64,000 bases of DNA. Origin: Acanthornis magna (taxonomy: Eukaryota > Chordata > Aves > Passeriformes > Acanthizidae). A program made the translations under genes and the position numbers. Positions 46,701-60,067 of the stretch are shown here, in pieces. The number at the start of each line of letters is the position of its first letter. Position 1 is the stretch's first letter. The DNA is taken from positions 186,001 to 250,000 of the forward strand of contig JAWUZG010000336.1 of NCBI GenBank assembly GCA_036785705.1. Direction: 5' to 3'. The notes under the pieces were generated by a model. It saw only the letters and a list, made by a program, of their open reading frames with translations. It was not told where the DNA came from and did not search any database.

Positions 46701-49504
46701 AAAAAAAGGTCAAATGAAGATGGCTGTTTCCCTGCCAAACTTGTGATGTTGCAGTGAGGATTTGATGCAGTCTTGATAAATCCAAATAAAATTCTCATAT
46801 GAGCTGGTCACATTCCTGAACACTAGCCTAAATCTCACAATAGGACAGTGACTCTCCTGGAAGTCCAAAACTGCTGCCTGTGCCCTGCCACTCTCTGCAG
46901 AAACCCCTTTGCCCCCACACCTTCCCACAGTGGTCTGTCCATGCCAGAGCTGAACTGGCAGCCATAGAGGAGTTGCCCGAGACACAGTTTGGCTTTCTCT
47001 GTGCTGTGGGTATCTGCAGCTGTATCTTTCTCCTCATCTCTATAACATCTCGTACACTTTTGTTGTCTTTTTTTCCCCTACCTTTATCCTGCTTGTGTTT
47101 TTCTTTCCCCGGGAGATGGCAGCCACCATGTCCAGCCAGAGCCTTTTGCCTTTATGCGTGTGGTATCAGCAGGTGTGAATTCCCACTAAGTGCTTCAGCA
47201 ACCTCTGTTCAGCGCAGTGATGCATCCCAGCAAGCTGGACCAGGACTCCTGCCAGCACAGCTGTGGGCTCATGATGTGCTCCTGAACAAACCACTCATCT
47301 GCCACCAGTTTCCTTGCAGACCTTGGACACAAGCTGCCTTTGCTGGGCAGGCACAGACAAACCCACATCCAAGTGAGGGTTGCACAGGAAAAAGCTTTTT
47401 CCAGCCCAGGTATAGGCTGAAGCCAAGCTCACCATCCCAGTCTGCAGCTCCATCCCTCCCATCACCCCAGGGAGCTGCCTGCAGTGTTGGTGTGTCTCCA
47501 TGGCTGCCACGCCCAGAGCATACAAGCCCTGGTTTGGACACCGATCCTGTTCTGAAAGGCATCTGTAAACATATTTTCTATTTTCTACTGCTTTTGTTTT
47601 GTTTCGGTTTTTCTCTGCAACACCCAGGAGGCTGCCACTTAAGCCTCAAGCCCCTGCAAGCCCCTTAAGCCTCAAGCCCCTGTTTTCCCCCTGCAGTGGG
47701 AAAACACTCTTGATCCCATGGTCCCCTCCAGTGCACTCATCTCTGTGGAAAGGAGGATGGCAGAAAATCCATGCCTTCCAAAACAATCTGTATTTGCTAC
47801 ATCCTTTATCACATCTGTTGATGGTCCCCCAGGGTGTTTTGGTTCCTGTTTGTCCCAATTTTATTTGTACAGAAACAAGACGAAAGGCAGGAAGAGGGAG
47901 AGATAAGGAGACAGAGAGAAGACAATCATCTCTGCTCTTCTGCAGTACTTACCTCCAAGCCCTGGCATCTCCAAGGCCGCCTCTCCAGGGAAAGATGGCT
48001 TCAGGGCCCCCCAGCACCCAAGGACTCAACAGCCAAAGGTGTTCTTCTTTTCACCCTTTTAATGGATGAGGACTCCCACCAGGCACGCCCTGCCTCAGCC
48101 ACCTCCTGGACATCTCTGGCCAGAACACATGAGCAGCATGAGATAGTATCTTTCATGTCCTGTGCTGATAATGTAGGGGTTTATATTTTCTACTCTGTGT
48201 CCAGGAGGAGCTTGCCAGATATCAGAAAGGGAAGAAGTTTCCTAGACATACTGCAGGGATCCAAACGAGTTGTTTGCACAAACAAGTGTTTTTGCCTGTC
48301 CTTTTTTAGAGTAATTCCTTTTATTAACCAAACCACTTTTCCAGTTTTGCCAAGATCATTATTATTATTCCTGTGCTTCAGGGCAGAGCGTCCCAGTTCC
48401 TCATCATCTGTAGATGTCAGAAGCACATGCCACAGTCCAGCATTCAGGTCAACAATAAAAACACTAACTGGGACCAGACTGAGAAAAAACATAATAAATC
48501 AAGCACTCCTAAAGTTTGCTTGAAGTATGTCTTCAGTGTGGCCAGAAGTCACTGGGTGCAGATGCAATCATCCAGCAAAGCCTGCACCCACCTTCTAGTA
48601 ATCTCATTTACACCATGCTCTAGAGAGCCTCACAAGAGAAGGTATAAAAAGCCTCAGCACTACCAGGAGATGTGCCAAGTGTCCTGCTCCTGCATGTCAG
48701 CATTACCTCTTACCTCATTACAGGGGAAATCAGGTTATTACAGTACTATCTGATGTGCAGGTGTCATGATGCACATTTTGAGTCTTCTGCTACATTCCCT
48801 GCCTTCATCAAATTTTCAGCGGTAATTACAAATAGATCTGGGATTGACTGAACCAACTCTTGCATTGTTTGAAGATTTATTTTGTCAGGTCATGACAACC
48901 TGCCAGTGTCTCACAGCTGTGGGTTCTTCTTCTCCTCCCCTTGGCTGAGATCTCATTGGTTGCTATTACTGTTTCATATCTAGCTCAAAAATGCAGCATG
49001 CACCTCAAAATTAAGACCGATGCAAACACAGAATTAATCATTTTAGCTTTTCCAGTGCCAAAAGTTGCTGCCTGTTTTTCCACTTGGAGTCTCACAGGCA
49101 GCTATATGAATTTACTGGGACTAGCAGTATATCTGCTTGTACTGTCATACTGAAACCTTGCATGGAGTAAGAATTGAAAAAAAAGGCAAAAACTAAACAG
49201 AAAGAGCTTCCACTCTTTTCTTTAAAACTTATCTTCTCTATTGAAAATATACTTTTATTGAGTGGCGACAAACTGGTCCTTTCTTGACATGTCCATGAAC
49301 CCCTAAATAGCACAGAAAGCACAAATTTAAGTTTTGGGTCTGCCTGAGGCATTCCACAATGAAACAGCCTCAAAGGAGGAGTTCCACCCACCTGTTCATA
49401 ATCTCTGAACATACACTTCACTTGCAAACTCTGCTTGCATGAAGGTGCAGGTTGTAAATGCCAGATATGTTTCAGCTGCCCCTACCTCCCCATTCCCACT
49501 GATC
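43736..49504. other. Intergenic, no gene recognised
   Basis: This part is somewhat GC-richer than the introns and has several long chance frames, the largest being 262 codons at 46880-47668. They show no domain or conserved pattern I recognise. A 19-bp direct repeat (CTTAAGCCTCAAGCCCCTG) occurs at 47638-47656 and 47664-47682. Confidence 0.58.
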
Positions 49505-49597
49505 AGTTGCACTTCCTGCTAAGTAATCTCATTTGCAGTGGGCTGTTTGAATGAAGCAGCCCACTGCAAATGAGATAGCTTAGCAGGAAGTTCAACT
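49505..49597. repeat. Near-perfect 41-bp inverted repeat (hairpin)
   Basis: The left arm is 49505-49545, the loop is 49546-49556 (TTTGAATGAAG), and the right arm is 49557-49597. Twenty bases next to the loop pair perfectly (ATCTCATTTGCAGTGGGCTG on the left). Then come one G-T wobble and one A-A mismatch, 13 perfect pairs, one C-T mismatch, and 5 perfect pairs. This could be a miRNA-like precursor, a small terminal-inverted-repeat remnant or a recent inverted duplication. The fold is seen directly; its function is unknown. Confidence 0.85.
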
Positions 49598-50117
49598 GTG
49601 TGGCTTTGCTTATGAGAATGAGGGTGCTAGACCTTATGCCTTAGGCAATATAGCAAGGAGAGGGTGCTGTGAAAACACAGATCTTTGCCAAAAAGGTGTG
49701 TTTGGGGAGAGGCATTAGCTTAGCAATGCTCACCCAATGCATCAGTGTCCTGCTGGTACTTTTTCCTTCAGGCAAGTTGCAAGCATGAGCTTCATTAATT
49801 AGCTGTCCTGCACTGGTGTCACAAAGGTGCCAACACAAACAGGGCAGGACCATAACCATCACGCTGCCACACTTCTGGCAGGGAAGGCACTGTATGCAAT
49901 GTGCTTTAATGGAGCAGGTCAGGATGTGAACTCCAGGCTCAATGGATAGCTTTGGGATTTGCCAGACAGGCAAAAGCACTTCAAATGTGTGGTACCACCA
50001 AAATACTCAAATGGGATGGGCACATTTTTGGCAGGTTATCACCGCCACCACACTCAGAAAATTTCTCCTTAGCCAGTGGCCAGAAAAGTTCATATGCCAC
50101 TCTCTTTTCTGGCCAGT
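49598..50117. other. Intergenic, nothing recognised
   Basis: No gene or repeat could be assigned between the hairpin and the truncated LTR. Confidence 0.55.
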
Positions 50118-50595
50118 TGTATTCGGTTTGCATGCCAAGATTTTGGTAGTAAGATGGCTACAGGGGTGACTTCTGTGAGATGCCAGAAGTTTCCCCTGTG
50201 TCCAAGAAATCCAATGCCAGCTGGTTCCAAGACAGATCTGCCACAGGCCAAGCCCAAGCCTATTAGCAATGCCTCTAGGATAACAGATTATAGAGGAGGG
50301 AAAAACTTCAGCTGCTGCACAACAGCAGCTGAAGAGAGGAGTGAGAATATGTGAGAGGTTCAGAGAATACAGTTCTGCAGACACCAAGGTCAGCATAGAA
50401 GAAGAGGAAGGACATGCTCCAGAAGCAAGAACAGAGATTCCCCTGAAGCCCATGGGGAAGACTGTGGTGATGCAGGATGTTCCCCTGCAGCCCATGGAGA
50501 TCCACAGTGGAGCACATATCCACCTGCAGCCTGTGGAGGATCCCATGCCAGAGCAGGCAGCTTCCCAAAGGAGGCTGTGACCCTGTGGGAAGCTC
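50118..50595 (+). mobile_element. Truncated avian ERV LTR, plus orientation
   Basis: It begins TGTATTCGGTTTGC and runs through landmarks such as GGCTACAGGGGTGACTTCTG, GAGGAGTGAGAATATGTGAG, CTGCAGACACCAAGGTCAG, TTCCCCTGCAGCCCATGGAG and CACCTGCAGCCTGTGGAGGA. The same landmarks recur, inverted, in the LTR at 60068-61618, so both belong to one family. The 3' half of the LTR is missing after about 50595. The long open frames here are fortuitous. Confidence 0.82.
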
Positions 50596-53500
50596 TATTT
50601 TTGACTTTTCCTAACAAAGAACAGCATTAGCATGGAAAGGTTGTGGGACCCTAAATGTCCATTATCTGCAAAAGCCCTTCAGAGGATGCTTTTCCCCCAG
50701 ACTCCCCACCACCACAGGCAGCAAGGTCCATCCTCAAAGCCCAGTCTGCAGGTGAGGGCTGGGATGCATCTTGGTGAACCTGCACCTGCCTATTTCAAGA
50801 TGCTTTGGTACAGCTCCTCCCATTTTTCAAGTCCGTCAGTGCTTCTTAGAAAGAGGAGTGATATCTCAAAGCAGCAGAAAAGCTGTGGGCTCAAAAATAG
50901 CTCCATGATTTTCCTGGTAAAACTCTTCCTGAAGCTGTTAAATGTGCTTCTGGACCTGTTGTTATTAACAAAGCAGTGGAGGTGATGCATTTAAAAAACT
51001 AACTCTGTGCCTCATTTTAAAAGTCTTTATCCTATGAAGCTGCATTTTTTTAGCCACTCATCCTTCAAAGGAAATGGTTTTAAAACACAAGGCAAATTCT
51101 CCTGCTGCAGTGCCTGGGGCCCTGCTCTAAGCCAGATGTTTGGGCTTATTGTGACCCTCAGGCACAGCTGAAGTCTACCTAAAAACTCCCTGCATTTGGA
51201 GAGATGCTGCACAATCAAGGCCATCCACCCAGGAAAGCAGCAGCTTTATTTCTTTTAAAACATTCAGAGCATTGTCTCCAGACGGTCCAGCCACAGGAGA
51301 CATCCTTTTGGAGTAGTGGGTGGCTTCTGAAAAGGCAGGACTCTCTCCCAAACCCCCCACAGGGTGCACTCCATGTTTTGCTGAGATGCCAACCAGCAAT
51401 TGCTACCATCCCCATCAATTGCACACTCTTGTTTAAATCTGGCAACAAGGATTTAACCCAAGGATTTAGCCTACACAATCCAGGTGGGGTGTGGTCTTAG
51501 CTGGCCACTTTCCTGAAAAGTTCTCCCTGGGACTTATGAATTTGTAAATCCCTCTGCCAGAGAAAGAGTTTGCTCAGAAGCATGCACAGCAGATACACAT
51601 GTCCAAAAGGCTTTCAGCTGCAAAATAATAGAGATTGTCAGAACTTGGTTTTACTTATAGAAGGCACTGCTTTATTACCTCGTAACTGTACAAGTAGGAA
51701 AAGGAGGTTTACAAGGAATTTGTCATTCAAGGATAAACACATGTTGCTACATTGGGCAGACATATTCACATAACTACATGAAAACATAGGGATGGTGTAA
51801 CCATGGGAGCTGGCAACGATCTCTTGCACCATCAGTGGGGCTTGCAAAAGAGAAGGGGAAGGGACATGCTCTTTTTTCGTAACAAAACAAATACAAATGA
51901 AGGTGAATATGGATCACAGAAGGGAGATGAGAAATGTTCACCACCTTGGCTCTAACTTGGGGAGTTTCTACTGAGTAAAAGAGGATGATGAAGAAAAGCA
52001 TCCCAAACTTTGAGTTTCACCTATTCTTTCAGTTGCATGCTCTTTTAACCCAATGCCCAGTTTTGTACACTCCACTGGTTTTGTGGCTATATCATGAAAA
52101 AGGTTATTTCGATTGCCAATTTTCATCATGGCGCTTTTCCCTCTCACTTAAGTGGGCTGGCCCTGCCTCCTTACACAGAAAGTGCTAAGAAGGATATTAA
52201 TTTCTAGCAAAACAAAGGTGCTGGGTACCTCCAGTCAGACCCCACCAGCAGGCCCAGAACTACAGGGAACTCCAGCATCACTCCAGCACTCATCGCTGGT
52301 GGACTACTACTCCCCTGATAAAAGTTGAAGGGATCATCTGCAATAATGATAATAATAATCCTGGCACTGTTCTCTTTCCCTGATGCATAAGGCTATTGGA
52401 ATTCAGCAGCTGGCCTGAAGGCTATGAAAAGCATTGTCCTTTATTTGCATCATCTGCCTTCAGCAGGTGCAAAAATGGCAAGCATAGTTTAATGAAAGAG
52501 AAAGAAGTTGACCTTAGGTGTTATCAGCTGCCATGATGCCAATCCCAAGTGAGGGGATTGCAGAAGACAGAGCTCTTCTCCATGGGGCAGGGCAGTTATT
52601 TCTTTCCTAAAGAGAAAACATCCCCTGAGCTGCACCTTTGTGTTAACTTATTTTGCCCCAACCCAGGCAGTGGGAGAACCAATGGGAGGAGAGTGGTGTG
52701 CAGCCACCTCTAGCAGCACAAGGCTTAGGGCCTTCACTTTTGCAACCAAAGTCAGAGGGACTCAGCTTCTCCACCAGTCAGATGCATTCCATCTTAGTTG
52801 TTGTTAATTTCTCCTTTCTTGAGGGGTTTTTGTTTGCTTTGTTTTATATCTCTCTGCCACACGTTTTCAGGTCTCCATGGTGAAGTGGATTTCAGCAGGG
52901 TGGTTAACAGCAGGTTTTCCTCCTTCAGACCCAGGCAGACCATCCTGTATCACACCCCACATCTCCTGGATCTTGAGGGCTTTGGGTTATAAATTATCTT
53001 TCACCTAAAACCTTTGGTGTTTGCAGCCATGTGGTGAGGGGAAAGCTGACCAGGCATACAGCTGTTGCTGTGCTGCAGCAAACTCATGTTGCACTTAGAT
53101 GACTTAACTTAGGCTGATTTTTCATCTGCATCTGTACCTCAGTGACAGGAAGAGGTCCCTGGGTGTGATCCACACTGCAGCTGGCTAGGCAGTACCAGGA
53201 ATCCAGCCTTTTCCTGGATGATGGTTGAAGCACCAGTAGCGAATTCAGCTGAGTAATGGAAAGTTATTTCCATGGCTGCCATTTGGTTGCAATAGCAGCC
53301 CCAAGGCTCTACAGAAACCCACAGAAATATGTGTAATTGCAAAGGTACTCCTGCCCCTTACTCCTGGCTCCAGAACCAATGCAGTCCTGCTCTGAGCTGC
53401 TGAGGCATCATTGCATGTCCCTGTCTGCAACCACCCCTGGGCACCACTGGTAATAAGACCTCGAAGTAGATGTACCTCTGGTCTGGCTCAGGATGGCCCT

Positions 53501-56500
53501 TTCTGTGCTCCTACCTCAGGTAAAAGATTGCTGCAGAATCCTGTGGCTCCCTTTGAAACCTCCCCATTTTTCAGAACTCCTAGGGATGAAGAAGCCACAC
53601 ACAATTTTCTCGTGAAAATTGTATCATGCCTGTTCCTTGTTTGCCTTTATTATTCCCCTATTTAATACCCTTAGTGTAAGGCAGCATGGAAAATACCTGT
53701 TTCCTGCTGAAGAGCACATCAAAGACCTAAGTAAAAACAAAAATATTAACTGATTACCTCTGTCTTCTGAAGTCAGAGTTAGCAATTTTCCATCCTTCAG
53801 CTCTTTTCCACTCACAGCTCTCCCATCACCGTGTGACTCTGCATTTAAGGAATCTTTCTCATTGTTATATCCTGCTTGCCAGAGATTTTGATCACACGTT
53901 CAGGAGCCTTAATCAAAGAGCAAGCATGCCTATCTCAAGCTGTGCAGTTGTTGCTAATGAAACCAGCTTTTCATTTGACTTGTACTGAATTCAGTTTGTG
54001 AATGCCATTTTCCTTCTGTTTCGCAATCAAATGGGATTTCCAAGTGAGGAAACTCCCTTGCTCGGATGCAGCGCTAGAGGAGATACTCAAATCCAGAAAG
54101 ACCTTTCAGGCGTCTCTCTGGCCAGCATCATGCTTAGTTTTACATTTCCCCTCATGTAAAGCTGATTACACATATGCACCCCCACATATATATGCATATG
54201 CACACACGCACTCACATAGGCATGATCAGATGAGGAGTGCCAGTCCTTCTAAGCCTGAAACTTGGTAGGAAGACACCCCAGACCTGGAGACATCACAGCC
54301 CCATGTCCCAGGCTGGTGGAGGTTATCAGAAGTACCTGGTGGGGTTTATTGGGAGTGCATCTTGCTGTGGTGCAAATGAGAACACATGACCCAGAAAGGC
54401 TGGTACCAAAACCCCAGAGGCTTCAGGATATTCCTATTGCAGTTCCAAGGACTCTAGGGAAAAATGTCTATCCAACAGACCCAGAGATTCGTCTGTCAAA
54501 TCCCAGGAGCAGGCAGTTCCCAGCAGATGGAACAGGCTGCTCCCCAGTCTGAGAGACCTGTCCCCAGAATCAGAGTGACTGAAGGATACACTAGTGGATA
54601 AATGTGTCAGCACTACTAACACTTTACCCTAAAGCCCTCAGAAAAGGTCTTGTTTAATACCTGAGCTGACTTCTCAGGCTGTCAGTCACAGAATATTTCA
54701 GTGGCCTTAAAGCAACCAAAAAAACAAGAATAAGGGGAAGAAAGACCAATCTTTCTTCCCTTCAGGTCTGTACTTTCCTGTAGTTAATGTTAACCCCTCT
54801 CGTACCTCATCACATTTTATTTCACTGATGCTGACCTCCATGTCAGGTGGGGCACAATGTGAAAAGGGTCTGAATAATTTATTATTGACCTGACAGGGGA
54901 AGAAGCAAATAATGAACAATTTTATATCAAGGAGCCTTTAAAGTAAGGGAAAAATAAATGTTTCACTGGAGATTAGAAATTCATTCTGCTGATAAATGAC
55001 AGCCCGCTGTGATCACTGACAAAAACCTTGCTCAGTCCAATGTCCCAGCTCTGGTGTTCTCCTGTGGTGCTGGTACAGTGGTATTTGCGGCACACATCAC
55101 CATACACTGGAAAACCTATGTGTGCAGACACACACGCATGGAGGTACACCTATGCACAGGGTTTGTGCTGCTGGGGCAAGGAGGCTCCACATCCAAAAAC
55201 CCTGTGCCAAGTCTTGTCAAATTGGGACTCCTGTTTTGGTGTCGACACCTGGACAAAATATCTTGCCTGCAGCAGGAGCTTTCCTGAGCATGACCATCAG
55301 TATCTGCAAAATGGAGTCCACATTAAAGAAAATATCCCTGGGAAACTTGCTAAATAAGAAAAAAAATGTTGAACTGGACCTGTTTTGCTGAGTCAGGATG
55401 ATGTAAAGGTGCTTGAGAGGAATAAATGCTCCCAATTCTGAGTCATCTGATAAAATCACATCCTTTGACTATCTCATAATTGCTGATATGAATGACTTAT
55501 ATGGAAAATACTCAGTAGTTTGCAGACTGCCAAGTTCAGGAAAGCTCTTGGGAATACACAGACGGTGTGGTAGATGGGTGTGTGCCGCACGTTGTTTCTA
55601 TGGATATACACAAGCTCTCCTTCTGATCTCGCTCATTGACAAAGGAGTGCCACTGCACTGAGAATAAAGCTGAGCTAGTATAAAAATGGTGTATGAACAA
55701 ACCCAGACACCTGGGATTTTGCAAAGTCCAGATAGCACAAAGGATTTTGTATCAGGGCACCTTTTTCAGATCTCAGGCATTGCCCTAGGAATCTGCTACT
55801 TTTTGCTAAGAGCAGCCTAAAAATACAGCAAGTTCCCCAAGAGCCAAGGTATAGGCTAGCAAAACCCTTGGGATAGTGGAGTGGAGAGCAGGTGGAGGCT
55901 AGGGAGCCACTCTGCATGCCCTTGTCCAGTGCTCAAGAGGCTCCTTTGCCCCTCAAAGGTAGGTGGGTGACACTGTCACCTGGAGAGCAGTCACAAGCAA
56001 AGCACTGGCTCTGGCAACTGCATCTGCTCTGGCAGGGCTTGTGGATTTGTGTGTTGAAGTGTAGAAAGGCAGAGGGATAGGGGACAATGTCTGTCACTAA
56101 CTATGTTCTATTCAGCTTGTCCCAGTCTAGTCTTTTGTTCATCTAGTGTGAATTTGACAGCCATTTTTAGCTGAGAAACTACACTGGTTTTTAGCATCCT
56201 TTTTTGTTGTACAGGGAGTGTTCATTACCCGGTGAACATGAAGGTTGCTGGGTCAGAATGACCTACTGCCTTGTGCTTTAGAATCAGACAGCTGAGCAGC
56301 AGTGGGGAGGCACCCAGCAGAGCCCTTCCATGAGCTCTGAGAAAGCAGAGACGTCTGACCCCTCATTCTCAGGGCATTAGCCAGACACTGTTCTTGCTGC
56401 TTAGGATGGAAGTGAAGCAGAATCCCAGCTCTTGAGACTTAATAACCACCTATAACAAAGACAACTAATGCTACAAAATAGTAAAACAACCATCAGTTAG

Positions 56501-59385
56501 GCTGAGAATGTCACTAATGGATATTTTTCCAGACCTGCTTCAAAGCACAATGATGGGCTTTCAGCAGAGCAATTAAAACACTGCCTAGACTGGAAATATC
56601 TCATATGAACCCAGTTCCTCTGGATGGTTTGACTTCAAATTTTGCTCCTGCTTAAGGTTCAAAGGATGTAAAAAATTTCAAAGGTTCAAAAATTTGGGGA
56701 AGGGGGATGATGCCTATTTTCAAAAAATAACCTCCGGCTCTTCTGAAGAGGGACAACTCAGGAAATATGGTGCTAAGGGATGCTTGAGAGATGACCTTAG
56801 CTAAAATTTGTTGTCCAGAGGAAACAGACAAAACTGCTTTATCCATATCTCACTGTCCCTGAATACTGCTATGCTGTGCTACATCTCCATGAAGAAGGAG
56901 GGCATCCTTCAAGCACCCCCATAGCTGAGGGGAGGTTTGGGGCCTGCTCACCTTGCAGAACATGGAGAATACCAACTGGACAACCCAGACCCCTGGGAGC
57001 ACCTTGTGGTGCTGGGTTGCTGCACCATGTCCTGGTGCTGCTTCAAGATCACACAGAGACCTGCTAATGCACAGTAAGCAACAGACAAAAGGTGGAATCA
57101 GGTGGAGGGAGCAACCTTTTCTGTTCTAGAGGACAAATCAGGAGAGCAGCATGCTGCAATGCTAATCCCAGCAGCAGTGGGGACCCTAATGTAGTGTCCC
57201 TGATTCTGGCAGAGAACACCGGGGCTATTGCTCATGATGAGAGCTGTGCAAGCGTCACAAGTGCAGGTCAGCCCTCAGCACCACATGGGTCTCACTCACA
57301 GACAGCTACTCTGATCCTGAAACAAACCCCCAAACCCTGAGCTCTCAGCTCAGGCCATGACATCTCTGGAGCATCAAGATCAGATAAAGAGAAGTGGAGG
57401 GTGAAATGCAGCATCTGGATTTAGGAGCAAATTCTGAAGCTCCCCAAAGCTTGGGAAGATTTGGTCCAAGTTATTTTGTGTGGCTTTCTTCTCTTTTTCA
57501 CCAGTAGTCCCTCCCCAGCCAAAAGCAGGCCAAGCATTTGTATGGACTCAGGTGTACTGCTCATGGAGAAAACCCTAACTGGTAGTGCCATAGACCTGCA
57601 AGGATCCTCTGACTTTAGCAGGCACAGTGGAAGTCTAAAGAAGCTTCCTCACTACCTCAGTAGCTTGATTTAGTAATGAACTGCTGCAACCATATCTCTT
57701 CTGGGGAGGAAATAAAGTTCATCTCTCAGCTCCAAGGGAATAAAGAAAATGCACATCAGAGTAAGTGCTGTGGTTTAATTGCAGAAGAGCAGCCTGTCCA
57801 AATGCATTCACATTCAAGGACATTCTGCAGCTCTTCTCTGCTTATGAGTCTATGGACAGAAGACAGCATGCTCAGGTCAAATAGCACAGCTTCTGTGCTT
57901 GCAGACAGAGTGCTGAAAGGTGCTGAGCTTGTTACTTGTCATTGTGGCAAGTTCATTTATTCTACCTACTCCAAAAGGAATGAGCAACATAATGTTCTCT
58001 AATTTTGAAGTCAGTTTGATATTTCTTAAGGTCCGTAAAACAAAAAGTGAGTCACCTTTTTCTATACAGTCCAACAACATTAGGTTTTGAGCATAAAACT
58101 CCAACTACTAAGGCCCCCTCCCCAGACTGCAAGAATCTGAAGCACCACCAACTCATCCAAGTAAAGCAGTGCCATTGACTACAAGAGGCTGCCTTTTCAA
58201 GGGTCAGATCAGTAAGTAAACTAATTTTTACAAGTAACATTTGGCAACTTGGGTATAAGGGAGATATGAGGCATGAAGAAAGAGGCATTTCCTCTTCCTA
58301 AAGTCTCTCATCTGTACTCTAGAAACTGAGCCTTGCTATAAAATGAGAAAAGAATCAAACTTCTCCTGGATTTGATTCTTGCACAACCAAATTCTCACAC
58401 ACATTAGAATATAAGTCCAGAACTAAACAGCCAAAATTACCCACTGATTCAGGTTTGTTGGAAATACATACTGGGCATCTATGCAGTTCTTGTTTCACGT
58501 GCTGGAAACCTCATCATCATTAGGTCCTACTCAGTAGAGATCTTTCCTGATACAGATATGCATAAGAAAGGGGGTTTCACTGTATATTTCTAATATTTTT
58601 CCAATTTTTGCCCATTTTGTTTAGTGGTAACAGAGCATACAGCAACTAAACAGGTGATATTAACATACCAAATATAAAGTGCACATTTTCCTTTGGTTTT
58701 CTGCTAAGGATTTTCAGTTTCTGGAAAACAACCCAGTTCTATTCAAGGTACCAGATCCACACCAGCTGATAAAGAGGGATGAGAAAATCCAAATCAAATA
58801 CCAACAAATAAAACATCATGTTTTATTACCAAAAATAGAGAGGGTTTCTGGCCATGTGCCAGGAAAATAATGAAGGATTAGCTAGGCATTTTTTATTTTA
58901 AAACCCTGATTTTTTATCTCTGTTCAAATTTCCACCTTGGTATTCACCTTGGAGAAGTGACTACTTCTCATCATGAGCAAATCTCTTAATTGTGACAAAT
59001 ACTTAGAAAATAAATCAGGAAGAATAAACCAGGAAAAAGCAAGTCTCCTACTGATAGGGGGGAAGCAGCTTCTGGAGGACTGAATATGGACACATCTTGA
59101 ACTGCAAGTAGGTGGTGCAGGAAGGTTTTCTCAAAAATATGCTTCAGAGCAACCTTTCATGGTCTCTGTATTTAGTGGCCACTTATTTCTATCTGTGTCA
59201 ATAAGTAACTGGAGCATCAACTTCTCCAGGCCTGGACCTGACTCTCTTGGGAGAAAACAGCATGCAACTCAAACACACCTCTTTTGATTATATTTCAGTC
59301 CTGAGGGCCCAACACAGACAGGCCACAGGGACGAAGGGCAAGTGTATTTTGAGTGAAATGGGAACTAGAAACTCAGAGTTTACAC
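50596..59385. other. Intergenic, no gene recognised
   Basis: There are many short open frames but no recognisable protein. A CA/TA-rich alternating stretch lies at about 54169-54215. No transposon could be assigned with confidence, and old unclassified repeats are possible. Confidence 0.55.
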
Positions 59386-59898
59386 TGTCATTAATGAATG
59401 GTTTAGGTCGCTTAACAAATCACCATCAGAAAAAGCAGCTTTAATATAAATTTATAAAAGCACAACAAAGTTCAATGGCAGGCTCCACTCTAGTACTTAC
59501 TGCTCAGATGAAGCACACAAAGGAAGATTGCATTAGAATCACTCTGGAATTATTTATACAGAGGCTGGGGACACAAAAGGGGAGACCCTCCCATTGAGTC
59601 ACAAGGTTCTGTGAAGACCCCCTTGCTTTCTAAAATCTTGATTAAGCCTAGGTGTGGCTGTGTCCAAACTTAGCCCCAGAACAGTTTATAGCTAAAGGAT
59701 TTAACATCCCTTAATCATAGGCTAATTTAATACTTACAAAATTATTCAATAGGGTGTACTATAACCATATAGGTAAAATTGAGATCGCAATATTCAGGCT
59801 ACATTTGCTATAGGCTGTTGGTTATGCAAATCAATTCCCATATGGACACACACACAGACACATAGAAGTATGTAAAGTTATATATGCCTGTTTAAAAA
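59386..59898 (-). mobile_element. Probable ERV LTR next to a polypurine tract, minus orientation
   Basis: Read on the minus strand, a polypurine tract GAGGGGGA (complement at 59899-59906) precedes the element. It then shows a TATA-like TATAAATAATTCC (complement near 59548-59560), a TATTAAA-type polyadenylation signal about 100 bases further on, and an end of CATTAATGACA. That spacing is a normal U3-R-U5 layout. About 170 bases of probable internal 3' sequence (59899-60067) remain. The TG at the 5' end is not intact, so that boundary is inferred from the polypurine tract. Confidence 0.55.
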
Positions 59899-60067
59899 TC
59901 CCCCTCAAGTTCAGGGAAATATGTCAAATGCCTTTCTCAATTGGCAAAGGACTGACCCTCCAGGAGTGGGGGGTATCAGCCCAGGTCCCATGGGCAGCTT
60001 TGGCAACACTTCCTAGAGTACCACAAGTGAGAACTGGTAAACACCAAGAGGCATTAAACTCAAAGAG

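Noticed and set aside
46880..47668. 262-codon open frame, the longest outside SVEP1
   Set aside because: Its composition is irregular, no domain or homolog is recognisable, and overlapping frames on both strands are similarly open. It is probably chance in GC-richer sequence.
47834..48523. 229-codon open frame
   Set aside because: No conserved pattern, start context or neighbouring exon supports a gene.
50007..50617. Overlapping minus-strand frames rich in Gly/Cys/Ser, similar to frames at 60597-60895
   Set aside because: The similarity is explained by both lying in copies of the same noncoding LTR family.
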